Shown here: positions 35,262 through 42,895 of the stretch, in pieces
Numbering within the stretch: position 1 is the stretch's first letter
Layout: every line of letters begins with the position of its first letter
DNA from: Flavobacteriales bacterium
GTDB lineage: Bacteria > Bacteroidota > Bacteroidia > Flavobacteriales_D > Crocinitomicaceae
Length of the DNA stretch: 64,000 nucleotides
Reading direction: 5' to 3'
NCBI GenBank assembly: GCA_947474675.1
Contig: CANJKA010000007.1
Span: forward strand, 1 to 64,000
Made by a program: the position numbers and the translations under genes
The notes under the pieces: model-generated
The model's input: only the letters and a program-made list of their open reading frames with translations
Told to the model about the DNA's origin: nothing
The model's database searches: none

Positions 35262-37154
35262 TCAATAAAGAATTCTGTATCGAATCGTATTCGGAATTTC
35301 CTTTAATTTTTTCTCTAAATCAGTATTATGTAAATTATCTATATCGGTTATTACATATCCCATATTTTCATTTGTTTTCAAATATTGACCGACAATGTTG
35401 TTATCAAATTCTGATAATATCGTATTTATTTGCGCCAAAATACCTTTTACATTTTCATGAATATGCATGATACGGTGTGCGCTTTGGAATTCTGGTAATT
35501 GAATTTCTGGTAAATTAACACTTCCAAAAGTTGTTCCTGTATTGATGTATTGAATGATTTTTCTAGATACAAAATTACCAATATCCAACTGAGCTTCTTC
35601 TGTACTTCCACCAACGTGAGGAGTTAAAATTACATTCGGAATCCCACACAATTCTGAAATGAAAGGCTCATCGTTACTTGCCGGCTCTTCAGGGAATACA
35701 TCGATTGCTGCACCTCTAACTTTTCCTGATTTAAGGTTTTTAATCAATGCGTCTAATTCAACAACGTGACCTCTAGAAAGATTCATAAAAATAACACCGT
35801 CTTTCATGTTCTCAAATGAAGTTGAAGTGATCAGATTAGCATTACTTTTTCTTCCATCTACATGAAGAGTAACAACATCCGATACAGCTAATAATTCATT
35901 CAATGAAGAACATTTTTTAGCGTTTCCTAATGCTAATTTATCTGTAATATCATAGAAATAAACTTTCATACCTAATGCTTCTGCAATCACAGAAAATTGA
36001 GCACCGATACTTCCGTAACCTACAATACCCAATTTTTTTCCACGAATCTCTACACTGTTGTTGGCGGATTTATCCCAGATTCCTTTGTGCATTTTAGTAC
36101 TTTTTTCGAAGGTACTTCTGATCAACATAATCATTTCTCCTAACGCCAATTCTACAACCGAACGCGTATTACTATAAGGAGCATTGAAAACAGCGATTCC
36201 TCTTTTAGAACATTCATCTAAATTCACTTGGTTCGTTCCGATGCAAAATGTTCCAATAGCATGAAGCTTGTTAGCACAATCTAAAATACGAGGAGTTATT
36301 TGAGTTTTAGAACGAATTCCTAAGATAGATACATCTTTAATTCGCTCACATAATTCATCTTCACTTAATGAACCTTTTACCGTTTCAACGCTGTAACCTT
36401 CTTGTTCAAAGGATTTAACTGCATCAGGATGGATGTTTTCTAATAGCAAAACACTAATTCTATTTTTTGGGTATGAAACAGATGCTTTGTAAGAAAGGTC
36501 ATACAATATTTCATCCAATGAAGGAGCTAATCTATCCGCCTTATCAATTACAACTTTACGACTTACATTTTCAGTAAAGGCATAAAATTTTGATGCTGCA
36601 CCACCTTCTAATGTTTCATAATCTGTATAACCGTCACCGATCATGATTACTTCTCCTTCTAAGTTAAGTGATTTTATTTTTAATACTTTTCCTTTATTTT
36701 CACACAATTCATCTTTTTCATCAAATCCAATTATATTACCATCGTGATCAAATTTAAAAGTATTTGCTAAAACTTGTTCAGGTTTAATTCCAATTTCTTG
36801 GACAATAGGGATGATTATTTCTTTAAAACCATTTGATATAATGTAAATGTTTTCAGCATTTTGTTTGAAAAAACTTTTATTTCTTACAACAGAATCGGAA
36901 ACTTTACTTCGAAGAGCATCAATGACTAAACTTAAATGATCACGGTTCGCTTTTAACAATTGAATTCGTTGTGTCAAGGATTCTTTCAAGGATAATTTGC
37001 CTTCCATTCCTAAATCGGTAAGACGTTGGATTTCACTTAAAACGTGAGGACCATTGGGATTATTTTCGTAAACAACTTCACATAAAACATCCAAAGCTTC
37101 CACTTGAATAAATGTACTATCGAAATCGAAAATAAACGTTTCTTGACTTTTCAT
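35262..37154 (-). CDS. serA: Fused phosphoserine phosphatase-like HAD and D-3-phosphoglycerate dehydrogenase
   Basis: The 630 residues join two serine-pathway activities. Residues 1-215 are a HAD-IB phosphatase domain with FDFDSTFIQVEALD (nucleophile D10 and acid D12), IISNGF, and MIGDGYTDYE for the metal-binding Asp. Residues about 230-545 are a SerA dehydrogenase with IGTFCIGTNQVNL, the NAD loop GIVGYGSIGAQF, NLSRGHVVELDAL, DVFPEEP and the catalytic His in ILTPHVGGSTEEAQ. A C-terminal ACT domain (about 560-630) may bind serine for feedback control. The phosphatase and dehydrogenase steps flank the transaminase SerC, which is not in this window. All key residues of both halves look intact. 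Confidence 0.93.
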   Translation of the reverse strand: MKSQETFIFDFDSTFIQVEALDVLCEVVYENNPNGPHVLSEIQRLTDLGMEGKLSLKESLTQRIQLLKANRDHLSLVIDALRSKVSDSVVRNKSFFKQNAENIYIISNGFKEIIIPIVQEIGIKPEQVLANTFKFDHDGNIIGFDEKDELCENKGKVLKIKSLNLEGEVIMIGDGYTDYETLEGGAASKFYAFTENVSRKVVIDKADRLAPSLDEILYDLSYKASVSYPKNRISVLLLENIHPDAVKSFEQEGYSVETVKGSLSEDELCERIKDVSILGIRSKTQITPRILDCANKLHAIGTFCIGTNQVNLDECSKRGIAVFNAPYSNTRSVVELALGEMIMLIRSTFEKSTKMHKGIWDKSANNSVEIRGKKLGIVGYGSIGAQFSVIAEALGMKVYFYDITDKLALGNAKKCSSLNELLAVSDVVTLHVDGRKSNANLITSTSFENMKDGVIFMNLSRGHVVELDALIKNLKSGKVRGAAIDVFPEEPASNDEPFISELCGIPNVILTPHVGGSTEEAQLDIGNFVSRKIIQYINTGTTFGSVNLPEIQLPEFQSAHRIMHIHENVKGILAQINTILSEFDNNIVGQYLKTNENMGYVITDIDNLHNTDLEKKLKEIPNTIRYRILY

Positions 37155-37243
37155 TATTCTATTAGTTTAGTAGATGATACTATTTTTATTAGTGCAAAAG
37201 TACAGTTTTTTGAATTAATAATTTGAATAGAGGATGTTTTATA

Positions 37244-37275
37244 TTTCCCCCTTTGTAGGGGGACAAAGGGGGAAG
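37244..37275. repeat. G/C-rich dispersed repeat, single copy
   Basis: TTTCCCCCTTTGTAGGGGG followed by ACAAAGGGGGAAG stands out against the AT-rich background and belongs to the same family as the pair at 42794-42890. It lies between the DUF1338 and SerB-SerA genes and could fold into alternative C/G hairpins. Confidence 0.65.
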
Positions 37276-37284
37276 TAAAACTAA

Positions 37285-38094
37285 CTATTTAGCCAATTTT
37301 ACATCTGTACTTTCAAATATTTTATCAGCAGAAGCTGCTATAAATCCTTGATAAAATTCACCCGATGCATCAACATGGCGTAAAGCAAATTCGTAATAAC
37401 ATGTTGGTATTTTATGAGTTCCTTCTAAAAATTCAATTTCTTGAATATCTCCCAATGTACTTGATTGCTCTAATAATTGTTCAGGAGTCCCTTTAATTTT
37501 ACCACCTGAAGCATTTAAATTCCAACCATTTTTTTCAAGAAAATCATTCAATGATTCTAATGTTTTAAAATCTACTAGGTCGTTTACATTTACTGTAAAG
37601 TGATTTGCTCTAAAACCGTAAACATACATCCAAGCAGCATATTCTGACTCTTCTCTTAAAAGTTCATAGATTGCGTAAGAAGGTGTCCCCCAAACATTAC
37701 CATTTAAAACTAATTCTGGATTTAAAAATAAATCTTGATCACATTCATCCAAAATTGTTTTAACGATGTTTTGTAATTGAACAGAGCATTTTTCTAATTC
37801 TAGTTCAGAAATAAAAATCTTTGGTGCATTTTTGTCAATAGTGTGTTGGTAATGTTTTGCAAACAATTTCTTTGATTCAAAAACATATTCCCCACAAGGC
37901 TCATAACCTGCTTTAATAAATAATTTTTCTAATACTGAAATATTAACTCTAGCATCATTATAAGTACGAATGGCAATGTGGTCATTTGAAATAGTTTGAC
38001 CTTGCGCTCCTAAAAGTGCATGAATTTTTTCTGCAGATGGAGTAATTTTCGTATATTGCTCCCATAATTTCGCTAAAAGCTCTTCTTTTTTCAT
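37285..38094 (-). CDS. DUF1338 protein (2-oxoadipate dioxygenase/decarboxylase, HglS-like)
   Basis: ATG 38094 (MKKEELLAKLWEQY) gives 269 residues with DUF1338 features: SNDHIAIRTYND with the first metal His (H39), ESKKLFAKHYQH, YGFRANHFTVNVNDL with the second His, and an acidic ligand in IEFLEGTHKIPTCYYEFA. Characterised members (HglS, YdcJ) are Fe(II) enzymes that convert 2-oxoadipate to D-2-hydroxyglutarate in lysine breakdown. It is divergent from an Lrp-type regulator and has a strong promoter, suggesting amino acid-responsive control. Specificity is inferred from family only. Confidence 0.85.
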   Translation of the reverse strand: MKKEELLAKLWEQYTKITPSAEKIHALLGAQGQTISNDHIAIRTYNDARVNISVLEKLFIKAGYEPCGEYVFESKKLFAKHYQHTIDKNAPKIFISELELEKCSVQLQNIVKTILDECDQDLFLNPELVLNGNVWGTPSYAIYELLREESEYAAWMYVYGFRANHFTVNVNDLVDFKTLESLNDFLEKNGWNLNASGGKIKGTPEQLLEQSSTLGDIQEIEFLEGTHKIPTCYYEFALRHVDASGEFYQGFIAASADKIFESTDVKLAK

Positions 38095-38124
38095 TTCTTT
38101 AAAATTATTTAAATTTATTTGACA

Positions 38125-38156
38125 CAAAATTACAGTCAAACGAATCATATTTGCAA
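38125..38156 (-). promoter_or_regulatory. DUF1338 promoter with paired ATATTTGC motifs upstream
   Basis: On the minus strand TTG (38156-38154) precedes TAATTTTG (38132-38125) by 21 nt, a good match to the consensus. Around and upstream of the -33 element the motif ATATTTGC occurs twice on the plus strand (38147-38154 and 38167-38174), exactly 20 nt apart, i.e. on one face of the helix. These are plausible sites for the divergent Lrp regulator. Confidence 0.6.
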
Positions 38157-38271
38157 CTATTTTTGTATATTTGCTAATATATTGTATTTTAACCCTTTTT
38201 AATAATCAAATTGATATTGTCAGATCTATTTTATAGATGGATAATAATCAATTTTAAAACATTTAATTATT

Positions 38272-38733
38272 ATGGATACTTCAAACCAATTAGATTTTAT
38301 TAATAAAGAAATAATTAGAAAACTTAGTGAAGATGGAAGATTACCCTTTTCTGAATTGGCAAAACAATTAAAAATATCTAATTCATTGGTTCATCAACGA
38401 GTAAAAAAATTACAAGAAGCAGGAATCATCAAAGGATTTTCTGTTCAATTAGATCCAAAATCAATGGGGTTTGAATCATTTACATATACTGGAATTGTAA
38501 CAAAAGAAGCTCGTTTTGCCTATTCTATCGCAGAAGATTTAAAGAAAATTCCATCAGTTGTTGAGTGTCATTGGGTTTCTGGTAAATATGCTTTATTTAT
38601 TAAGATTGTTGCAAAAAATAATGAAGACTTAAGAAAGATATTATACGAACAAATCCATAACATTGAAGGTGTGGGAAGTACAGATTCTTTTATCTCTTTT
38701 GGAGCAGCATTCGAAAAAAATGTTGGGATTTAG
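38272..38733 (+). CDS. Lrp/AsnC-family transcriptional regulator
   Basis: The 153 residues contain an N-terminal winged HTH (NKEIIRKLSEDGRLPFSELAKQLKISNSLVHQRVKKLQEAGIIKGF, given here only as a region of residues 11-57) and a C-terminal RAM ligand-binding domain (about 70-150, SVVECHWVSGKYALFIKI). Lrp proteins bind amino acids and regulate their metabolism. It is divergent from the DUF1338 gene with a 177-nt shared control region, so that gene is the most likely target along with itself. Confidence 0.92.
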   Translation: MDTSNQLDFINKEIIRKLSEDGRLPFSELAKQLKISNSLVHQRVKKLQEAGIIKGFSVQLDPKSMGFESFTYTGIVTKEARFAYSIAEDLKKIPSVVECHWVSGKYALFIKIVAKNNEDLRKILYEQIHNIEGVGSTDSFISFGAAFEKNVGI

Positions 38734-38780
38734 TTCTTCTGAATTTTAAATAAAAAGCTTTAAAATTTTATAACTATCCT

Positions 38781-38804
38781 ATTATATGATTTAAATCATA
38801 TAAT
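38781..38804. promoter_or_regulatory. 24-bp perfect palindrome, candidate FNR/CRP-family operator
   Basis: ATTATATGATTT is followed directly by its exact reverse complement. The centre TGAT-TTAA-ATCA matches the half-site spacing of FNR-type sites (TTGAT-N4-ATCAA) apart from the outer base. It lies 65 nt before the acyltransferase start and 18 nt before a TAATTTTG box (38822-38829), a location suited to an activator or repressor. Confidence 0.5.
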
Positions 38805-38868
38805 GTGATGCGTTCTTCTCCTAATTTTGTATTTCATCCAATATTTATGAGATGTAATTTGTAAAAAC

Positions 38869-39711
38869 GTGTCAGAAAATAAAAAAGTTAAACAAATAAA
38901 TATAGAAGAAATAATTAAGGAAAAAAACCCTCGATTATTGAAAATTCTACCAAAATTTGTTCTTCGTTATATCAAGCGTATTATTCATGAGGATGAGTTT
39001 AATCAATTTTTACAAGTAACAAAAGACGATTATGCACATGATTTTGTGAAATCTGCTTTAGCTTTTTTTCAAATCACAGTTAATATTGAAGGATTAGAAA
39101 ACATTCCTGAAAATGGGGGATGTATAGTCGTTTCTAATCATCCTTTAGGAGGTATTGATGGAATTGCTGTGATGAATGGAGTTGGACAAAGACGGAAAGA
39201 TATCAAAGCTTTGGTCAATGATTTATTAATGAATTTAGAAAATGTTAGTAGTTTATTAATTCCAATAAATAAGCACGCAAAAAATCTCACAGAAAATGTA
39301 AAATTGATTGAAGAATCGTATGCTTCAGATGAGTGTATTGTCATTTTTCCAGCAGGAATGGTTTCAAGAAAACAAAAAGAAGGAGTAAAAGATTTAGAAT
39401 GGAAAAAAAGTTTTATCGCGAAATCTGTAAAATATAAACAAAGTGTAATTCCAATCTATGTTGAGGCGAGTAACAGTTCTTTTTTTTATAACCTTGGAGC
39501 TTTTAGAAAGAAAATTGGAATTAAAGCAAATATTGAAATGTTTTATCTTGTAGATGAAGTTTTCAAACAAAAAGGAAAAACAATAAAATTAACAGTTGGG
39601 AAGCCAATTTCTTATTCTTCTTTCACAAAAGAATTTTCAACATTAGAATGGGCTCAAAAAGTTAAAGAACATGTTTATAGGTTAAAAATAAACAGTAATA
39701 AAATTTTTTAG
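38869..39711 (+). CDS. Lysophospholipid acyltransferase-like protein, NHPLGG subfamily
   Basis: The start is GTG (GTGTCAGAAAAT). The 280 residues have the acyltransferase signature IVVSNHPLGGIDGIAVMNG, where His and Asp are separated by five rather than the usual four residues (HX5D), and IVIFPAGMVSRKQ for the substrate-binding block. This spacing is a feature of the hemolysin-like/OlsA-related branch of the LPLAT superfamily. It probably adds an acyl chain to a lyso-lipid or aminolipid at the membrane. It is 3 nt upstream of a classical PlsC gene, so the two may act in succession. Confidence 0.85.
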   Translation: MSENKKVKQINIEEIIKEKNPRLLKILPKFVLRYIKRIIHEDEFNQFLQVTKDDYAHDFVKSALAFFQITVNIEGLENIPENGGCIVVSNHPLGGIDGIAVMNGVGQRRKDIKALVNDLLMNLENVSSLLIPINKHAKNLTENVKLIEESYASDECIVIFPAGMVSRKQKEGVKDLEWKKSFIAKSVKYKQSVIPIYVEASNSSFFYNLGAFRKKIGIKANIEMFYLVDEVFKQKGKTIKLTVGKPISYSSFTKEFSTLEWAQKVKEHVYRLKINSNKIF

Positions 39712-39714
39712 GAA

Positions 39715-40464
39715 ATGAAATATATATTGATTCCATTTAGAATAGTTTATAAAATATATTATTTATTTGTTTTCGCTTTTTCATTAATTATTACCTACCC
39801 TTTTGTTTATTTGCTTTTGAAAAATCCAAAACGATTTCCTTTGGTATTTAAAATAATGAGGATCCATTCTTTCTTTTTACTGCTTTTTGCTGGAGCACCT
39901 TTAAAAGTAATTGGAAAAGAAAATATACCTAAAGAAGGTGCTTATATTATATGCCCGAATCATAGTTCTTTTTTGGATATCTTTTGTCTTTATACGATTT
40001 TTCCAAATTATTTTGTTTTCACGGGAAAAAAAGAAATTGAAAAATGGCCTTTGTTCCATATTTATTACACTTCAGGAATGAATATATTAGTAGATCGAAA
40101 GACTAAAATGGGAATGATTGCTGCTCTAAAAAGAATGAATAAAGAATTAGAATCAGGTAATTCTTTAGCTATTTTCCCAGAAGGAACAATCACAAAAGAT
40201 GCTCCATATATGGGAGAATTTAAGTCCGGAGCATTTGCCATTGCGATTCAAAAACAAGTTCCAATTGTACCTGTAACATTTGTGACAAATTGGAAAATTC
40301 TTCAAAGAGGAAATTTCTTTATGGGTAAAGGAGGTCCAGAAATATCTAAGGTTGTTATTCATAAACCTATTTTAACTAATGGATTAAGAAAAGAGAATGT
40401 AGAAGATTTGCAAAAACAAATTTTTGACATCATAAATGAACCAATTCTTTCTTCGCTAAAATAA
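39715..40464 (+). CDS. plsC: 1-acyl-sn-glycerol-3-phosphate acyltransferase (PlsC type)
   Basis: The 249 residues have an N-terminal hydrophobic region and canonical LPLAT motifs: CPNHSSFLDIF (HX4D), GTxFxR-like GMNILVDRKT, IFPEGTITKDAP and QVPIVPVTF. It should convert lysophosphatidate to phosphatidate. Start ATG lies 3 nt after the previous stop, so it is co-transcribed with the other acyltransferase. A hairpin follows that also serves the convergent thrC gene. Confidence 0.9.
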   Translation: MKYILIPFRIVYKIYYLFVFAFSLIITYPFVYLLLKNPKRFPLVFKIMRIHSFFLLLFAGAPLKVIGKENIPKEGAYIICPNHSSFLDIFCLYTIFPNYFVFTGKKEIEKWPLFHIYYTSGMNILVDRKTKMGMIAALKRMNKELESGNSLAIFPEGTITKDAPYMGEFKSGAFAIAIQKQVPIVPVTFVTNWKILQRGNFFMGKGGPEISKVVIHKPILTNGLRKENVEDLQKQIFDIINEPILSSLK

Positions 40465-40488
40465 TTTAAGTATTTAAGGAAAATGAAA

Positions 40489-40521
40489 AAGACCTTATTC
40501 ACTTTTGTAAAATAAGGTCTT
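40489..40521. terminator. Shared terminator between plsC and thrC
   Basis: AAGACCTTATT (40489-40499) pairs perfectly with AATAAGGTCTT (40511-40521). On the minus strand the stem is followed by a T-tract (TTTTTC), so it suits the threonine operon best; on the plus strand the tail is poorer. Confidence 0.85.
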
Positions 40522-40540
40522 ATGAAAAGAATTTGTAATT

Positions 40541-41839
40541 CTAAACCCATTTTAAAAGCTCATTACTCAAACACTGAAAAGTAGGAGAAATTAAAATACT
40601 GTTTTTTGTTTTTTCAAGCAAAGTTTTTACATTTAACGGAATTTCAATTTCTTCCCCTATAATTGGTTCAACAACATTATTAAATTTTAAAGGATGTGCC
40701 GTTTCAAGTATAATTCCTTTTTCAGTTGGGTTTTCCTTCAAGTATATATCTAAAGCAGTATAAGCTACAGCACCATGTGGATCTAATAAATAATTGTGAT
40801 TTTCATAGACTTCTGAAATCGTTTTTTTAGTTATTTCATCTGAAATTCTAAAACTCGAAATTTTGTTTTGAATTTGTTTAAAATCGTTGTCGAATAATTC
40901 TAAAACTCGTACAAAATTACTTGGATTCCCAACATCCATAGCATTTGAAATTGTTGGAACAGATGCTTTCGTTTTATAATCTCCATTTTGAAGATACTTA
41001 TAAAAAGCGTCATTACTATTACATGCTGCTATGAAATGAGTAACTGGAAGTCCCGATTTATGAGCAATTAATCCAGCACAGATATTTCCAAAATTTCCAC
41101 TTGGAACAGAAATAACAGGTGGTTTTTCATGAGGCCATTGCTGAAGAGCGAAGAAATAGTAAAATTGCTGAGACAACCAACGTGCAATATTAATTGAGTT
41201 TGCAGAAGTAAGATTCAAATGATCATTTAATTCTTTATTTGCAAAAGCTTCTTTCACCATTCTTTGACAATCATCAAAATCACCTTCAACTTCTAATGCT
41301 GTAATGTTATTCCCTAAAGTTGTTAATTGCAATTCTTGAATTAAACTAACTTTTCCAGAAGGATATAAAATGACCACTTCAACGCCTTCAACTCCTAAAA
41401 AGCTATTGGCAACAGCACTTCCTGTATCTCCAGATGTAGCAACTAATACAGTTGTTTTTTTATCTGAATTTTTAGAGAAATATCCTAAACAACGACTTAA
41501 AAAACGAGCTCCAACATCTTTAAAAGCGAGAGTTGGACCATGAAATAATTCTAAAGAATAGATATTCTCTTTAATTTTAACAAGTGGAAAGTCAAAATCA
41601 ACGGTTTCTTCACATATTTTAAACAAATACTCTTTAGGAATAGAAGATCCAACATACGGAGCAACGATTTCATAGGCTAATTGAGCTTTTGATTTTGACT
41701 TTAAATCTTTCAAAAAATCGACTGATAAAACGGGAATTTGTTCAGGGAAAAACAATCCTTTGTCCGGAGCTAAACCTGTAATAGTAGCCTCTCTAAAATC
41801 AACTTTTTCAGATTTATTATTTGTACTTCTATAGATCAT
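40541..41839 (-). CDS. thrC: Threonine synthase
   Basis: The 432 residues have the PLP enzyme pattern: ELFHGPTLAFKDVGARFL with the PLP-binding Lys, TVLVATSGDTGSAVANSFLG, and SVPSGNFGNICAGLIAHKSGLP for phosphate binding. The N-terminal YRSTNNKSEKVDFREA is typical of the long (E. coli-like) form. It converts O-phosphohomoserine to threonine. It is the last gene of thrA-thrB-thrC, 11 nt after thrB, and is followed by a terminator. Confidence 0.96.
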   Translation of the reverse strand: MIYRSTNNKSEKVDFREATITGLAPDKGLFFPEQIPVLSVDFLKDLKSKSKAQLAYEIVAPYVGSSIPKEYLFKICEETVDFDFPLVKIKENIYSLELFHGPTLAFKDVGARFLSRCLGYFSKNSDKKTTVLVATSGDTGSAVANSFLGVEGVEVVILYPSGKVSLIQELQLTTLGNNITALEVEGDFDDCQRMVKEAFANKELNDHLNLTSANSINIARWLSQQFYYFFALQQWPHEKPPVISVPSGNFGNICAGLIAHKSGLPVTHFIAACNSNDAFYKYLQNGDYKTKASVPTISNAMDVGNPSNFVRVLELFDNDFKQIQNKISSFRISDEITKKTISEVYENHNYLLDPHGAVAYTALDIYLKENPTEKGIILETAHPLKFNNVVEPIIGEEIEIPLNVKTLLEKTKNSILISPTFQCLSNELLKWV

Positions 41840-41850
41840 GTCTAAAAATA

Positions 41851-42783
41851 TTAATTCATTTCAATTATTTGAACGCCTCTTTTATTCAAATTAGTCACGT
41901 AAGTAAAAACAGGTAAACCAATTTCTGAATATACATCTTTCGCCACTTTTTCGACATCTAACGCAGTTTTTTGATCTTTGCTAATTAAAAAGATGGATGG
42001 CCCAGATCCTGAAATTCCACCACCTAATGCACCCGCTTCAATTCCTCTTTTTTTCATTTCATCAAAATTAGGTATTAAAATACTTCGAACAGGTTCAATA
42101 ACATGATCTACCAAAGAACGACTGATTAAATCATAATCATTTTTCATTAATCCAGCTATTAATCCACCTACATTTCCCCATTGTTTTACAGCATCAGAAA
42201 GTAACACTTGTTTTTTTAAAATACTTCTAGCATCAGATGTTTTCACTTCAATTTGAGGATGAACGATTGTAACATATAAAAAAGGAGAAGGTATTGGAAT
42301 AATATCCAAAGGGGCAGTACTTCGAATCAAAGTAAATCCACCATAAATACAAGGAGCAATATTATCAGCATGTTTTGAACCTGAAGCTACTTCTTCTCCG
42401 CACATTGCAAAACGAATTAGATCTTCATTTGAAAAGCGATTATTTAATAAATAATTTGCTCCATAAACTGCTCCAGCTGCACTTGCTGCACTTGAACCAA
42501 TTCCACTTCCTGGTTTAATATTTTTTGTGCTTTCAATTTCAAAACCAATTTCTCCTTCAATTTCTTCAAGCATTGCTAATATGCTAACACCTATTACATT
42601 TTGAGTAGGCTCAGTGGGAAGATTAAAATCATCTTTATTTATTATTGTAACACCTCTTTTAGGAACCAATCGCATGATTAATTCATCGTTGATATCACTT
42701 AACGCAAATCCAAGCACATCAAAGCCACATGCAACATTTGCAACAGTTGCAGGGGCTAAAACTTTTATTATTTTATTTTTCAT
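41851..42783 (-). CDS. thrB: Homoserine kinase
   Basis: The 310-residue GHMP kinase begins KVLAPATVANVACGFDVLGFAL and has the ATP loop KPGSGIGSSAASAAGAVYGAN and the C-terminal GALGGGISGSGPSIF. It phosphorylates homoserine, feeding ThrC. It lies between thrA and thrC in the operon; 112 nt with a G/C-rich inverted repeat separate it from thrA, which could reduce readthrough. Confidence 0.96.
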   Translation of the reverse strand: MKNKIIKVLAPATVANVACGFDVLGFALSDINDELIMRLVPKRGVTIINKDDFNLPTEPTQNVIGVSILAMLEEIEGEIGFEIESTKNIKPGSGIGSSAASAAGAVYGANYLLNNRFSNEDLIRFAMCGEEVASGSKHADNIAPCIYGGFTLIRSTAPLDIIPIPSPFLYVTIVHPQIEVKTSDARSILKKQVLLSDAVKQWGNVGGLIAGLMKNDYDLISRSLVDHVIEPVRSILIPNFDEMKKRGIEAGALGGGISGSGPSIFLISKDQKTALDVEKVAKDVYSEIGLPVFTYVTNLNKRGVQIIEMN

Positions 42784-42793
42784 ATTTCTTTAT

Positions 42794-42890
42794 TTTTCCC
42801 CCTTTGGAGGGGGGCAGGGGGGAGGAATTTCTCAGACCTAACACCTACTATTAATTTTCCTCCCCCTTAATCCCCCTCCAAAGGGGGAAA
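42794..42890. repeat. Paired G/C-rich repeat between thrA and thrB
   Basis: CCCCCTTTGGAGGGGG with a GGGGGGAGGAA tail (42794-42826) is repeated inverted at 42855-42890 (TTCCTCCCCC and then CCCCCTCCAAAGGGGG). The two copies could form a very stable stem in the mRNA between the thrA and thrB cistrons. Similar CCCCCTTTGGAGGGGG repeats are seen scattered in intergenic DNA of this phylum. Confidence 0.75.
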
Positions 42891-42895
42891 CTTGA

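Noticed and set aside
42794..42890. CRISPR-like array from repeated CCCCC/GGGGG units
   Set aside because: There are only two inverted units with no regular spacers and no cas genes in the window.
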